DNA of 64,000 nt, taken from contig OZ026630.1 of NCBI GenBank assembly GCA_964020975.1, forward strand, positions 27,116,137-27,180,136. The letters are read 5' to 3'. Every line of letters begins with the position of its first letter. Positions within the stretch are counted from its first letter, which is position 1. This DNA comes from Hermodice carunculata. Lineage: Eukaryota; Annelida; Polychaeta; Eunicida; Amphinomidae. Made by a program: the position numbers and the translations under genes. Below are positions 13,159 to 25,540 of the stretch, in pieces. The notes beneath the pieces are model-generated. The model saw nothing but the letters and a program-made list of their open reading frames with translations. It did not search any database and was not told the DNA's origin.

Positions 13159-14627
13159 AATTTGGCAAATTATGGACATTTCTGAGAGCAACAAATAACT
13201 TCAGTGAGCCCGTTAAATTGCTGAATAACGTGAATATACTGGTTATATGAACATATAGACATATTTTGACTCATTGCGGTTCGGTGAACCGCACTGTATT
13301 TCTTAAGCATTACTCAAAGATTCGGGTAATCGGAGATCATTCCTATCAACAGGTCCCAAAACTTGTCAATGTACAAAATCATAGATGTACTACGCTTTAC
13401 TTTTCAATACATATTGAATACAAAGCAATAGTAAAACTGTTCCACTATAAAATTTAAAAAATAACCTGCACTGATCAGACCTTGTACAAAGTACACAATA
13501 TCATTAGGATAAACGGCATTTAGAACGGAACTGGCCAGACGAAGTAAAGCGTTTCAAGCTTGAATAGGCTACCCAAGCGACTTTTTGCTCCATAAAATCC
13601 CAATCATGTACGTGGTCAACAAATATTTTTGCAAAATAATTGAACTGGAATGGTCAATAAATCAGCTTAAAAGGAACCATCTATTTTTTCTTGTCCCTTA
13701 AAGCAACTAGAACGACCCGTGGAGGGCATATGACGAAGCGACAATGCGTAAGCCCGAGGTAAAGGTCAAGTTTTATTTCCCACATGCTCACATCCTTAAA
13801 TTATCAGCCACACGCACGAGTAATCCTTTCTGATCCTATGTTTATGAAATAAATCTATGGCAATAACTTTGGACAGTTAGAAAGATGAAGTATCGAAAGA
13901 AACAATGGTACAGCAGGGTGACGTCACATATTGAGCGGTTTATTAACCTGTGACGATATATTGCAACGCATTATTACATAAATCACAAACTGTAGAGTAC
14001 TGACTTCATGAAAAACGTCGTTCCAAGAACGACTGGCATCCGCAAGAAGGCGATTTCTTTAGACACCATTTTGTCAAACGTCCCCAAGTGGTTTCTCTCA
14101 TTATCACTTCGTGGGCTATTATCTCAGCGATTCATCAGTGAAGTATGTTTTTGTTGTCTTCAATGTGGTTTTGGTGACTACAATAAGCATTCACGTCCCA
14201 TCTATGTGTCCTCTGAGACACTGCAAGAGTTCCTCGGGGTGAATGGCGGAAAACGCGGTTGAAACCGTAGCTGAGTCGGGTGTATGTGCGTGGTGTTGAC
14301 TCAGGAATTCACACAAAGTGTGTCAGTGTCCATACAGCTCAATGCCGTACAGTGTCCCTTTCCTTCATATCCCGCGACAAGTTTGTCAAAAACAGTGTTG
14401 AAGCACCAGATTCTGTCTGGATATTTTTTAAAAGGCCAAAAGTGATAAAGTGGCTGTTTTGTTTTTGTTTTTTGTTTTCAAATATTGGAAAGCTCTGGTA
14501 TATTGCATTTGTCACCATGCAGATAACGCGAGTTTGTCACGGCCATTGAGGCTCAGTTAATTATGGGTGCTCACAATTTGTCGCCATTTTTCTGATATTG
14601 CCAGTCATAAATTGTGACACACCAACG
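13159..14627. other. No gene; one CRE-like site
   Basis: A perfect TGACGTCA octamer is at 13919-13926. Two moderate plus-strand open frames (14008-14262 and 14280-14549) show no recognisable protein features. Confidence 0.45.
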
Positions 14628-14790
14628 GGGTGGGGAGGGGGGTCCAAAGGGTTCGGGCGAACCCCCCATTTTCAGCAAAAGGTCCAACTTGGACCAATAA
14701 AGGAAATGTGAGAAAAAAACAGGAGAAAGAAACAACGAAAGAAAGAAGGAAAGAAAGAACGAAAAAAGAAAGAAAGAACATGAATCAACA
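14628..14790. repeat. G/C-run repeat followed by imperfect (GAAA)n
   Basis: GGGGTGGGGAGGGGGGTCCA with GGGTTCGGGCGAACCCCCC forms a GC-rich inverted segment at 14628-14669, followed by AGCAAAAGGTCC and an imperfect GAAA tract at about 14721-14779. A similar GGTCCAGGGGGAGCCCCC segment occurs at about 25552-25575. These look like scraps of a dispersed GC-rich repeat; the family is not identified. Confidence 0.5.
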
Positions 14791-14984
14791 CACAGCTTTA
14801 CTTGCTAGCATGACAAGATACTTCTTCGTTATTACCGTGATTGGTGTGGTTTAGCCGGACATACCAAAAGATCTTTTTATGTTACCATTATAATATGGAC
14901 CAAAATTCTCTTGGTGGCTAGACCTTATGTTACGGCTTAATAAAATTAGCCTCAGTGCATGAAGTAGACTTCCAGTTATGTTGG

Positions 14985-15950
14985 ACGATAGTTTGTAAGA
15001 AGACCATATAAAAAATTAAGTCCCTGGCTTAAAGTTAATGAACTGTCACTTAATGTTAGCAAATCAAACTTTATGGCTTTCCTTCATAAAGAGAAGAAAC
15101 TTAACTTGCCAAATATCAAAATTAATTAAGTTAATGTCAAACATGTAGAGAATTTTAATTTTCTTGGCATAATCATTGATGAGGACATGACTTGGAATGG
15201 TTTTCCATCACATACAGAAGATAATTAACTTGCCAAATATCAAAATGAATGAAGTTAATGTCATACACGCGGGGAATTTTAATTTTCTTGGCATAATCAT
15301 AGATGAGCACATAACTTGGAATAATCATTTAAAGAAAGTGTCACTTAAAATATCACGCACTATGGGGATTTTAAATAAAATTAAACACCCCCTCCCTCTG
15401 CATACCAAAATTACCATGTATAACTCGGGCACATTGCCTCAATTCTTGCATCGGGCTTCAAATGTGAAAATAAAAAAAATAAAAAATACAGAAGAATGTC
15501 ATCCGCTGTATAACTTGCAGCAATACAATGCTCATAAAGAGCCACTATTCTAAAAGTTAAAGCTGCTCAAGGTTAGTGAGATTCTCAAGCTAACAAAACT
15601 AAATTTTGCTCATACATTCATTAATAAAAAAAACGGTTGCACTTATGAGACTCCCTTATCTGCAGAAAAAAACAACAGAAACTCGGCACAACGGGTTGTG
15701 AAAAGTTCTTCATTAACACACTGAACACTATTTTGCCTCAAGGGACCTTGAAATTTGATATCCGAAAATTACTAAACAATATACCGACATTTATATTACA
15801 TAAACTTGATACTCGTAATCTCCAAGGATTTTCAAACTCTGTGCAAAAAAAAAAAAAAAAAAACTACTTAATAAATGGGTATCAAATGAACTGTCGAAGT
15901 GTACATCGTTATATGTGCACAAACAATAATCAATTGTAATCAGACCACTC
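14985..15950 (+). mobile_element. LINE fragment, CR1/Jockey-like reverse transcriptase C-terminal part
   Basis: Plus-strand reading gives the region after the reverse-transcriptase active site: WLKVNELSLNVSKSNFMAF near 15027-15083, then NFLGIIIDEHITWNNHLKK near 15280-15335, ISRTMGILNKIKHPLPLHTK and ITMYNSGTLPQF near 15350-15440, followed by YNAHKEPLF near 15525 and LKLLKVSEILKLTKLNF at about 15558-15608. This is the thumb and C-terminal region of non-LTR elements of the CR1/Jockey group. The YxDD active site is not present, so the copy is 5' truncated, as is usual for LINEs. Frames change more than once, including at a 124-bp duplication. An A-rich run at 15845-15863 lies inside the coding-derived part and is not the tail. 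Confidence 0.8.
15072..15319 (+). repeat. 124-bp tandem duplication within the LINE
   Basis: ATGGCTTTCCTTCATAAAGA at 15072 and ATGGTTTTCCATCACATACA at 15196 begin two copies that run through TAACTTGCCAAATATCAAAA and AATTTTCTTGGCATAATCAT. The spacing is 124 bp, not a multiple of three, so the second copy is out of frame with the first. About 85 percent identity by eye, so the duplication is not recent. Confidence 0.85.
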
Positions 15951-18900
15951 TACTTTGATCGACACCTCCTTCTCTTCCTTCTGAGTAATTTATCGTGAAT
16001 CTTCATTCTATTTCAATTCCTACCTGTCTTCATGCCATACCTAACAGAATTCTTTAGAACCAACTCTGAACTGTGTACCTGTCTTAAGTTTTAAACATAT
16101 TTTTCTTGGGGTGGCTTATATGCTAGCGGCATAATTGGGCCATAATGTTAGTCTCGCGGCCAAGTTTAGTTTTTTATCAAACATTGTATTACATGGACCA
16201 CAATTGTACGATTTATGGTCGAATGTATGAATTCTGTATCTCTGTCTGTTGATCAGCAAAATGTTGTAATAGAATATCAGCCTTCTTAGGCTACTTCAAA
16301 TATTAGGCGATGTGTCTGTAACTTCATAAAAGTTCAGTACATGTGTATACAGTTAAGAAAGTCCAGCTTTGGAAATTGTTTTATATTGCCATTCACCACA
16401 GGAGTGTCCAAGTTCAGTGTGAGAATAAGTTCTCTTCGCCCTCAAGTTTTCACTCACAGAATGAATTTGCTACTTGTACAGTTCACAACATGACTGAGCG
16501 ATATACAAATACATATTTATTTTAAGGGCTCCACAATTTACAATTTGATAACTGGAGGAAATAAATATAAACCGTTTCGTGTTTTTAACAATTCAAAGAC
16601 TGCAAGTAAAAATCTTAATCATTATAGACCTGTATCTGTCATTCAACTCTGGGAAAGTTAAGGACTCGACTTGAGAAAATATCAATTTTTAAAAAAGGGG
16701 AAAACAATATATGGATGAAAGGTTTACCTTTATTATGTACATCAAAAGGCCTAGTAACATGCTATCCTGATGACTGACCCTACATCTTTAATTAAAAGAC
16801 AAAGCTGAGATTAGACATTTTTAAATATCCATAATTTGTAACAATAGAAATATCATTTCTTCTAAATATTGTATTCAACAGCTTTGAAGAACATGGCACT
16901 TAGTGTACACCTTGACGTTTGCCTTTTATATATTGCAGTGATATTTCACATGAGGAGGAGGAGGAGGTGATCATGCAGTCAGGTAACCATTGTTATCATC
17001 ATCCAATTTTTCAGTACAGTTTCATGAGTGCAACACAAAAGTGACTTGTACGATGCCAATTGACATAATGTCATGGTGTTGTCATTTTCAAAATGAAATT
17101 TTAAAAAATCGTTTTTTGATTGGTTGTTCAGTGACTTCAATGCCACAGAAAAAAAAAACAATACAACTTTAAATCAAATTACAGTGTTTAGCACTGCGTA
17201 TATCTGTATACAATAAATCCCTTTAGAATTGCTAGAAAGGCCATCTGCCGGTTTATCAAATATCTCACGCTGCTTGTCTCTGATATGTATGTATCTCCAA
17301 GGATTTACGCTGATAAACTCTTGGCCCGATGTACATGTACATATTACATAAAAGTACAACTGCTCTATGTGGAGATTATCATATTTTTCTGGGTCAAAAT
17401 TGTAAATCATCTCATATTTGATAACCTTTTCTATAAATATATCGTGAATGTAACAATTATGTTAGCAATATTATCAGCCCTAAAAACTAAAACAAAACGA
17501 AAATTATTAAAAAATAGAAACAAGTTGCTGTTCCCTCCTGTTTTCTTTAAAACATGCTGTTTACGAGTGATTCGAGAAATGGCCCTGTACAGACCCCTTA
17601 GTCCCACCTGGTGAAGAAGATAAAATCTAGGGTACCCAGGAGTGTTCAGCTATAAGTTAAAATGACAAGTGGTTTAACAAATCTTTTCAAAGTTTCTCAA
17701 AAGTAAACAAAAAGTCACCCAAAAATGTGACATAAAAGGAGCATGACTAATTGAATACAACTAGTGGTGACCCGCGTGAGCAACATCGCCAGCTAGTTTG
17801 AGGAGAACTTAGTATTCCTAACAATGTTTGGAAAAAGATCCATACCCTTGCAATAACACTTGAATCGCTTTATTGACCATGCTATTGGGTAGTTCTACTT
17901 ACCATAACTTTACATAGACGATTCACGGCAAATTGCGAAATGATATTTGAGCCACCTGGCGCACACCTTTGTTTGAGACAGAGTCAAGGTACATTGCGCA
18001 AAGTTTGAAGAGAATGCAGTTTAAAAGATGTCAAAAATGACGAGACCCGAAAAAGTAAGTTTTAAAAATAGAATGAAAAACATCCAGCGCTACCTGTTGA
18101 ACAAATTAAGATCTCGGGGCGCTTAGAAATCTCCATGGGCCATTTTGAAGTATTGGCCAAGCGACATCAGAGATCCCATTACCCTTACATATATGATTGA
18201 TGGTTTCCCTTTGATGACCCGTTTATAAATTCAAAAAGCTGTTCAAGCCTAGTATTTTCAGAATTTTTAATCGAACCTGATAAGGTTTAATTAATTCATA
18301 GGCTTGAATATAGACAGTGACTACATTGGCCATGGGGCGTAGAGAGATTCGAACGTGAAATTTCTTGGTTCAGAACAAAACAAAAGATGCGGCACTGTTG
18401 CTCCCATTTGTATAAAGATAGACAAATAATAATAAATCCTTGAAAAAGTCAGTAATTCTTGGTCTGACTCTGTAATTGCTCTGTAATTGAAAGCTCCAGC
18501 ATTTACGAATGAACAAAATGACACTATCTGCCGACCAGAAAAAAGGATGTCAATAGTTTTCTTTGCATTAATATAAGGAGGGACCTAGACCTTAAATTTA
18601 TAAAACTGACAGAACCTGACATAATTCCCATTTGACTTATTGAAACGTCGTCCTGGTTAAAAAAAAAAAAAAAAGGCATTTCAAAGAAAGTGATGTGTTA
18701 CGTGGTAATTCATTGGATAACAATTTGTAACGAACAATGTGATTGGCTCTGATTCTGTACGGATGTGTTTGTCCAAAAGACATAATAATCATTTTTACCT
18801 TCTTCGTGAATTGTCTATCATATTGTGCCCATATTTAATTTGATTCTGCAGAAAATAAGATTTATTTGAACTATATGTCTAAATCACTCTTTGACACGTT

Positions 18901-19454
18901 ATTCTATCGCCAGTTTATTATCGAAGGTACGTCTCATAACGAACATTGTACTTCTATTATAGTTATCGACAGTTCAGAATAACATCTACACTTGATTTTG
19001 GAGTGAGTTTAAAGTGCAAACACAACTGTCGTCTTTGTTTCTCGTATCGGTTGTTGAGTACACATTTTGCATACCACGACCGACAATAAAAAGGGTGTGC
19101 GTGCGTATAATATTCGCAAAATTATTCACCATTCTTTCAGTGAATGACGTTTTATGAGAAAGTCCTCGCAGGAACTCTATCAGGATGCAAATGTTGTCAG
19201 TCAAAATCTGTAAATGGTTAGTGGAAAAAAACCTTTCAATTGGTAATTTGTTAAAGTACCCTTTCTTAGACGACTTCCAGAGATCTTGAAAATGATCATT
19301 GAAACTGTCCAACTGAAATTTTATTAAAATACCCTTTATTCGACCATATACATAGATCTTGATGATCATTTCAGGTTACACAGTATCTGATAATTCAAGG
19401 ACGCAAAACGAAACTTGTTGCCGCAACACAAAAAGCCCCGTAGGCTTGTGTATA
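15951..19454. other. No gene; one small local duplication
   Basis: AT-rich sequence with 60-110 codon open frames and no recognised protein. A degenerate direct duplication lies at about 19241-19370: TTAAAGTACCCTTT at 19251 and TTAAAATACCCTTT at 19324, each followed by AGATCTTG and ATGATCATT, a spacing of 73 bp. The motif TATTTGAGCCACCTGG at about 17943 recurs as AATTTGAGCCACCTGG at about 33224, suggesting an unnamed dispersed repeat. Confidence 0.45.
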
Positions 19455-19653
<199 letters not shown>

Positions 19654-19996
19654 TCACACGCGCCATGCAATCAACCAGTCACGTGTGTGACCTGTTGTGA
19701 GTGCATTTCTTACAGCGGTCACTACTTGTAATTCAAATCAGGAGACCTGCAGCCCCCGTCATCACCGTTGACATGATCAGGCGGAGGTAACCCAAACATA
19801 TCCCACAGTTATGTGGTCACTGCAGGTGAAGAGCCAAAGTTATATAGCTTGATTCAATATTTATCAGTAAAGATTGTAAAGTATAACCACATAGAGGACG
19901 GCTATCGAAATTAGGCCTCAGTTCGGGGCAGAGAATGACAAAGTGAAATCGGGTCTGCCTCAGGATGGTCTTGTAAGGGTGCTGGTTTTGAAGCAG

Positions 19997-19999
<3 letters not shown>

Positions 20000-20067
<68 letters not shown>
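20000..20067. repeat. (CT)n microsatellite
   Basis: About 34 uninterrupted CT units. Confidence 0.97.
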
Positions 20068-20070
<3 letters not shown>

Positions 20071-22404
20071 CACTTGTCTGTACGTCTGTCTGTTTGTATC
20101 CATGTGTAAAAACCCTATTTCTGGTCATATGTCCCACTGAGTCTGTGAGCAAAGGGTTACAATGTGTCGTGCAAACAAAGCAAGATTATTGATGTGATGA
20201 GTGAAAAGGATGTTGACGAAGGACCAAGACCTCATATTCTTTAATTCGTTTCATTAACGCACAAACGCCTAGCCTGTTTCCTTGTAAATTCATGACGCCC
20301 CCCGTTTCATCAAGATCACATGTTGCGCTTCCTACACGTGGAGGGATTGACAAAAAGTCGAACTAATGAGTTATTCTTGGCAAATGAGAGTTCTTGGAAG
20401 CAAGGAGCATTTTTTATTGATTTATATTTTATTATAATAAACAAAAATTGCATCTGCGATGAATTAGCGGAAACTTTCAGGACCAACTAATAAAGTTCAT
20501 TGGCCCAAAATGTTGAAAACAGCAGCAATTTCTAATGTCTGGCCTATCTGTTTTCTGGTCTTGTTTGAGACAAGAAAGATGGAGTTATTCATCTGTTGCA
20601 GAGATTACACACAGCACTGAATATATTGGTGACATAAGATTTTTCTTTGACAATTTTATGTATATATCTTGGTTGTATACGATCAAACAGAATTGATTTA
20701 CAGTGGGAGAAACCAGGTTGTCATCTTTTTTTGCGATGTGATAGACATAAACTTCTACATGAATCAACATATTTTTTTCAGATTTCTTAATGGTAACGGA
20801 TATCAAAATGTTTTTGCTAACATACTGTTGCACGGTATACCTGGATTTGAGAATTATGAGAGTAAAGCAGTTTCTGTTTAGGAACAGAAAATGGGAAACA
20901 TAAATTTTGATCAATCATATCCAAATGTTGGGCCATACATGATGCCGTTCAACCAAAACATTGAGTTGAGTTATCAAATGCATTTACACGAAGCATTTCC
21001 CTTGTTTCGTAAGGCCAATCGTCTGAGTTTCGCGCACAAAGTGAAAAAAACTGTTACTCTGAAAAAATGCGAAAAAAGGAAAAAAATACTCTAAATTTGA
21101 AACTTTACATAATGCAGATATAGCTGAGATTGTAAAATGCCAATGCGACTTGAATTTATCGATATGAATTATTTGAGCAGTGCTGTTCATACACACTGAA
21201 ACAAACTGACAAAAATGTCAAACTGTCTGATAGTCGGACATACAATATGTATCCCATAGGCGTTACTTTACTTGGTATCTGACTGGTTTATCTCGACCGT
21301 TTACGCATTGTATGGCGCAATTCAATATGATACGAGATATTTACAGTAGCTCAGATGCTGCTTTGGCCTGTGTCATTGAACAAGGTTGTGCTAGTATGTA
21401 CGGTCAGAGCCCTGTATCAAATATAGTCAAATCTTTGCTGCTCTGGCCAAACTAGCAACTTTGATAAAATTAACTATTAAAAATAATCATGTCCAAACAC
21501 GCATTGAGCTTGTTATAAGGAATCGTCATATGTTTTAAATCAGCATTTTCTTAGTCCCATAAATTTTCATACCACTCTTAGTTCTACAAACAAACGAAAA
21601 AAAAACACGGAGCCGGGGTTGGCTATATTTTGGAGGACAATTATATGCATAACCCGCATTAAGATGACACATACACTCTCCTTTTAGCCATATGCCCCAT
21701 ATTTAAAGTAATGTACAGCCTGGCAAAGTGACTTCAATTCTGGGCCAAATATCACAGAAATATGCATTCTTGCATAATAAACCTAGTTAATTGACCATAA
21801 AGCTTTGTTGAATCTGTCTGCACTAAAGATGGAACTCTCCTTGTACATTTAAAGTTGTTGTATAAACCCCAGCATTTGTGGTATAAACTGTGCTTTTGTC
21901 ATTAATTTTAATATTCCCTTAAATATTCACGATAAAATGGTCGAACGTTTACTGTTTTGATCTCAACACATGTATTTAAAGATCATATCAGAGATTTTTC
22001 ATGATTACATGTGTCTACACTGGTGATATAAGTATTGCAAAATGGCTGATGCTGTCAACATTGATAAAGTTAGTGGAACTTCCATTTTTGACATACATTT
22101 ATGAAAAAAAATTCATATCTTAGAAAATCGCTGATACGTTTTCGCTCTAAATATTTTTAGAGTAAATGAGTTTTTAATTGATCAAAATCAGCTAATTATT
22201 TTAAGGAAATATCCATAGAACTGAACATTTTGGTGCTAATACCTATTGTCTACAATCAAGATTCAAAGGTCAACACAGTCATTGATCACAGCATTCAAAG
22301 TATTTTCTTAGTTTCTTCAGATTGTATAGGGACTAAAACTACCAAATGCGGACACCCGATAAACAATATTTACTTCCATCAAAACGTCCCAAAATCTCAA
22401 AATG

Positions 22405-22406
<2 letters not shown>
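20068..22406. other. No recognisable feature
   Basis: AT-rich sequence. Overlapping open frames near 20585-21196 lie on both strands without recognisable motifs. Confidence 0.5.

Positions 22407-22442
<36 letters not shown>
22407..22442. repeat. (AT)n microsatellite
   Basis: About 18 AT units. Confidence 0.95.
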
Positions 22443-22444
<2 letters not shown>

Positions 22445-22541
22445 AAAACTGGTTGGACATTACCTTAATCGCGTACACGAGTGAATGTCATCGTAGCTCA
22501 GTCAAATATAATTCGCTGAATTCCTATGCGAATCAATTTAT

Positions 22542-22727
22542 TTGCAAAATTCATTAAGCAGGCCTATGTACTATTATAAACGTGGCCGAATCAGCATGTC
22601 TAAGCAGTTGCGTCGCACCATGGTCCAGCCGACACTAATGGGGACTGACTACATGCCCAACAACTGGGCGAATATGCAGAAGTGCCTGGCCCTTTTGACG
22701 CAACTGCTGACCGCACATAGGTTGTGA
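22542..22727 (+). CDS. Unrecognised short open frame, possible coding remnant
   Basis: A 61-codon frame that is less AT-rich than its surroundings, with MSKQLRRTMVQPTLMGTDY in its middle and TGA after TAHRL. I do not recognise the protein. It lies just left of the inverted-repeat element at 22769. The string ACTGGGCGAATA occurs in it and again inside the left end of that element (about 22788), so part of this frame may belong to an older copy of the same repeat. Weak evidence for a real gene. Confidence 0.15.
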   Translation: MQNSLSRPMYYYKRGRISMSKQLRRTMVQPTLMGTDYMPNNWANMQKCLALLTQLLTAHRL

Positions 22728-22768
22728 CTAAATCCAATCGGCACAACAGATGTTAAAGTGAGCACGGT

Positions 22769-23353
22769 AAAATCCTATTGGCACAACAGCTGGGCGAATA
22801 AGCAACCAATTACGTCAGTATCGCGCGTGGTTTATGTGAACGGCCGCGTTGAATGAAGATTTGGGCACTTTATGACTTCAGAGAGCTACAGTCTGTTAAC
22901 TCCGAGTTGGCATGGCGACTTAATATGAATGAATGAATGAATGAATGAATGAATGGACTTTTATACTGGACAGTATCAAAGTCCAAGCTCAAAAACTTCT
23001 TGAGTTATTGTGAGGAAACCACAGGTAATTTACAATCTCTCTGTGACCCTGAAAACTGGGTCAAGGTCATCCATCTTCAAAATCAACCTTGCCCTTATAG
23101 AGAACCATAAAGCTGTCTAATATAAAAGTTCTAGCTCCAAGGTATAAGTTATCATGCAGAAAGCATGAAACCATATTCAGTAAAGTGGCTCTGTGACCTT
23201 TAAAATGGGGTCAAGGTCAGCCATCTGTAAACTTCGCCTAGCCCCAAATATGGACTATAATCCTGTGCAATATAAAAGTCCTAGCTTAAAAACCTCTTCA
23301 GTTATTGTGCGGAAACCAAAGTTAACTACCAGCTGTTGTGCCAATAGGATTTT
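22769..23353. mobile_element. 585-bp element with perfect 25-bp terminal inverted repeats
   Basis: The left end AAAATCCTATTGGCACAACA plus GCTGG (22769-22793) is repeated as an exact reverse complement at 23329-23353. Inside are a (GAAT)n tract (22925-22954) and about 2.3 tandem units of 147-150 bp: AAAGTCCAAGCTC near 22977, AAAGTTCTAGCTCC near 23124 and AAAGTCCTAGCTT near 23274. The units carry GGTCAAGGTCA-type motifs. There is no coding capacity. A degenerate third copy of the end motif (AAATCCAATCGGCACAACAG) lies outside at about 22730. Most likely a non-autonomous DNA transposon (MITE) that has captured or amplified a tandem core; no target-site duplication was resolved. Confidence 0.65.
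22925..22954. repeat. (GAAT)n microsatellite
   Basis: Seven GAAT units immediately before the tandem core of the inverted-repeat element, in the same relative position as the CTTT tract of the Helitron-like copies. Confidence 0.95.
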
Positions 23354-23354
23354 T

Positions 23355-24840
23355 TGGAGTTTCTACATACAATAGTGTCAGAGAAAAGTGTCGGACAGAT
23401 TTGAGAATATTTGTCATGAGCAATTACGCTCAGGATTCTCTAGATTAAACTTTGACCTTTACAAAGTTAACATCCTGGCTTGCCCATCATGTGCCTGTTC
23501 TTATCCCACTGAACCCTTCGTGCATTTTCTTCTTTTCTGGGTCAATAACATCCTTCAGAGTAACAAATTACTTAATACTTTTATTCCTTTGATTGCTCGC
23601 GGATTAGCCGTATCTTATACTCCATATAGGCAGTGATAGGTTAATTGCAGCATTTCTCCCTAACAGTAACGAGCTTTCTCACTACCTAAATATCGAGATC
23701 CATGATGCACTCTTGCATTATAGTATTGATACCAGACGCTTTATTAATGTGTGTGTGTCATAACACACTTTTCTGTTTTTCCTGAAATTTTCTTTCTTTG
23801 TTCTTTAATAGCAGGTTTGTCCGACACTTTCCTCGGACACTATTATACATAGAAACTCCAAACTTGGCATGATTGTACCTCCATACAAGGAGTTTCACCT
23901 TTTTATGCACAGGAATGAAAATGTTAAAAATTATGCAAATTAGGGGCATTTGAAATTTTAAATCTTTAATATATCTTCAAACGTATTATAGAAATGTCAT
24001 TCCAACTTCTACTAGGGGGTTATTGACCAGTGCGCATCTAATGAATTTAAAACAAAATTGTAGCAATTTAAATTATGGTAATTAGCAGCATTTGAAATTT
24101 TAAAACTTGAATATCTTCAAAACTATTATAGATAGAGATGTCATTTCAACTTCTACTAGGGGGTTGCTGACCATTGCGCATGTAATGAATCTAAAACAAA
24201 AGTTGTAGCAATGTAAATTATGCTAATTAGCAGTATTCGAAATTTTAAATATTAAATATTTTCAACACTATAATAGACAGAGATGTCATTCCAAATTCTA
24301 CAAAAGGGTTGTTAACCATTGTGCACCTAATGGATTAAAAATAAAAGTTGTAGCAATTTGAATTATGCTAAATAGGAACATTAGAAATTTGAAATTTTAA
24401 ATAACTTCAAAGCAATAAAAGATAAAGATGCCATTCCAACTTATACCCCTGTGTTATGGAATAGTTGTACATTGCCATACCAATATGCTTTGAAGACACA
24501 CATGCAGCAAATCATCTTTCCTAGTTAATTGAATGTTTCGGTTACTGCAATGAACATTGGTTGGACTATGCAAGTTTATTTGTATGACACTTTTTTCATA
24601 TTGGGTAAATATTGAACTCAACTTCATACTGGTTTAATGTGTTCCATATATGTAACTAAACCTTTATATTTATACTGAGTTTTCACTGATATTGTACCTA
24701 GTTAACAATCCAATTGCCCTGTGTGTCTTGCAAATACTGAGTCTATGTCTCCATGTTGTGGAGATCCTATGCATTAGTCATCTCGCTGTGCTCTAGGGCT
24801 ATCCAGATTAAATAAATACGTTTAAACTAAACTAACTTGG
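23355..24840 (+). mobile_element. LINE 3' end (ORF2 C-terminus and 3' UTR) interrupted by copy D
   Basis: The plus strand from about 23394 reads a LINE C-terminal domain: EQLRSGFSRLNFDLYKVN (about 23418-23471), then CPSCACSYPTEPFVHFLL with the typical Cys-x2-Cys...His zinc-binding spacing, and after about 23640 NELSHYLNIEIHDALLHYS and DTRRFIN, the usual last residues of CR1/Jockey-type ORF2. A Helitron-like element sits at 23747-24524 right after this end. The sequence beyond it (24525-24840) looks like the LINE 3' UTR, finishing at AAATAAATACGTTTAAACTA near 24811-24830. The copy is strongly 5' truncated, beginning within a few bases of the inverted-repeat element to its left. Confidence 0.7.
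23747..24524 (+). mobile_element. Helitron/Helentron-like element, copy D (different tandem core)
   Basis: Shares the ends of copies A-C but diverged: a left palindromic segment ATGTGTGTGTGTCATAACAC, pyrimidine tract, CAGGTTTGTCCGACACTTTC, AAACTTGGCATGATTGTACC, and a right end with GCTTTGAAGACACACATGCA, GCAAATC and CTAG at 24521-24524 followed by TT. The core is unlike that of A, B and E. It has about 3.5 tandem units of 142-145 bp beginning GAAATTTTAAA at about 23952, 24094, 24239 and 24384, each with ATGTCATTCCAACTTCTAC and AAAAGTTGTAGCAAT-like landmarks. It is inserted at the end of a LINE reading frame. Confidence 0.7.
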
Positions 24841-25540
24841 TCTTCAGTCATTCTGTGGACAACTTTGCGTCATAGTGTGAAGTCATTTCCATGCAATGGT
24901 CAAATGACAATTTCACACCAATGCAATTCTACTACTGGTGGGTCCCAAAGGTAATAAAGTAAACTTACACAAGCACAGTTGGACACGCTACACTCTGCAA
25001 TTTGAAGCTTATGTAAATGTGAAAAATGTGTGACTGTTCATGACATGGCCACCAAACAATGCAAATTTGGAACGTGTGTTTAATTGTTCACGCTGTAAGA
25101 CTAGCTGTGCAAAATAAGTGTTTGCTATTACAACATCCATATGTGACCGTTTGTACATTATCCTTGAGCAATGTTGAAATATTTTGCATGCAAATGTGGG
25201 ATGTTTTAACGTGTAGACACAAATGTGCAATGTGATTTGTAACACTCAGCCACTACTTCCAAGCCTCTTTACCAGAGCTTGGAATAACTTGCACATTCAT
25301 GTTCTTGGCAACTCGCAGTGAACAGACTGCATGGACTGCAGATGTTACAAGACGTTTCCTAACTGCCGCAAAGTCAATGAAAACTACGGTAGGTTGATGC
25401 ACATGTCCGGACGGATTAGAATTGATCCAGGCCCGAATTAGCCAAAATACTGAATCATATGCCAGTGCATGTTGTCCAAGTGTCAACTTCCTGGAGCAAA
25501 ATTAAGCTTGAATTAAAGCCACGAGTGTGGGGCCGCCTTG
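24841..25540. other. No recognisable feature
   Basis: Short open frames on both strands at 25009-25486 show no recognised domains. Confidence 0.5.

Noticed and set aside
14735-14785. GAAA-rich stretch considered as a LINE tail
   Set aside because: It lies upstream of the LINE coding relic on the same strand, the wrong side for a tail.
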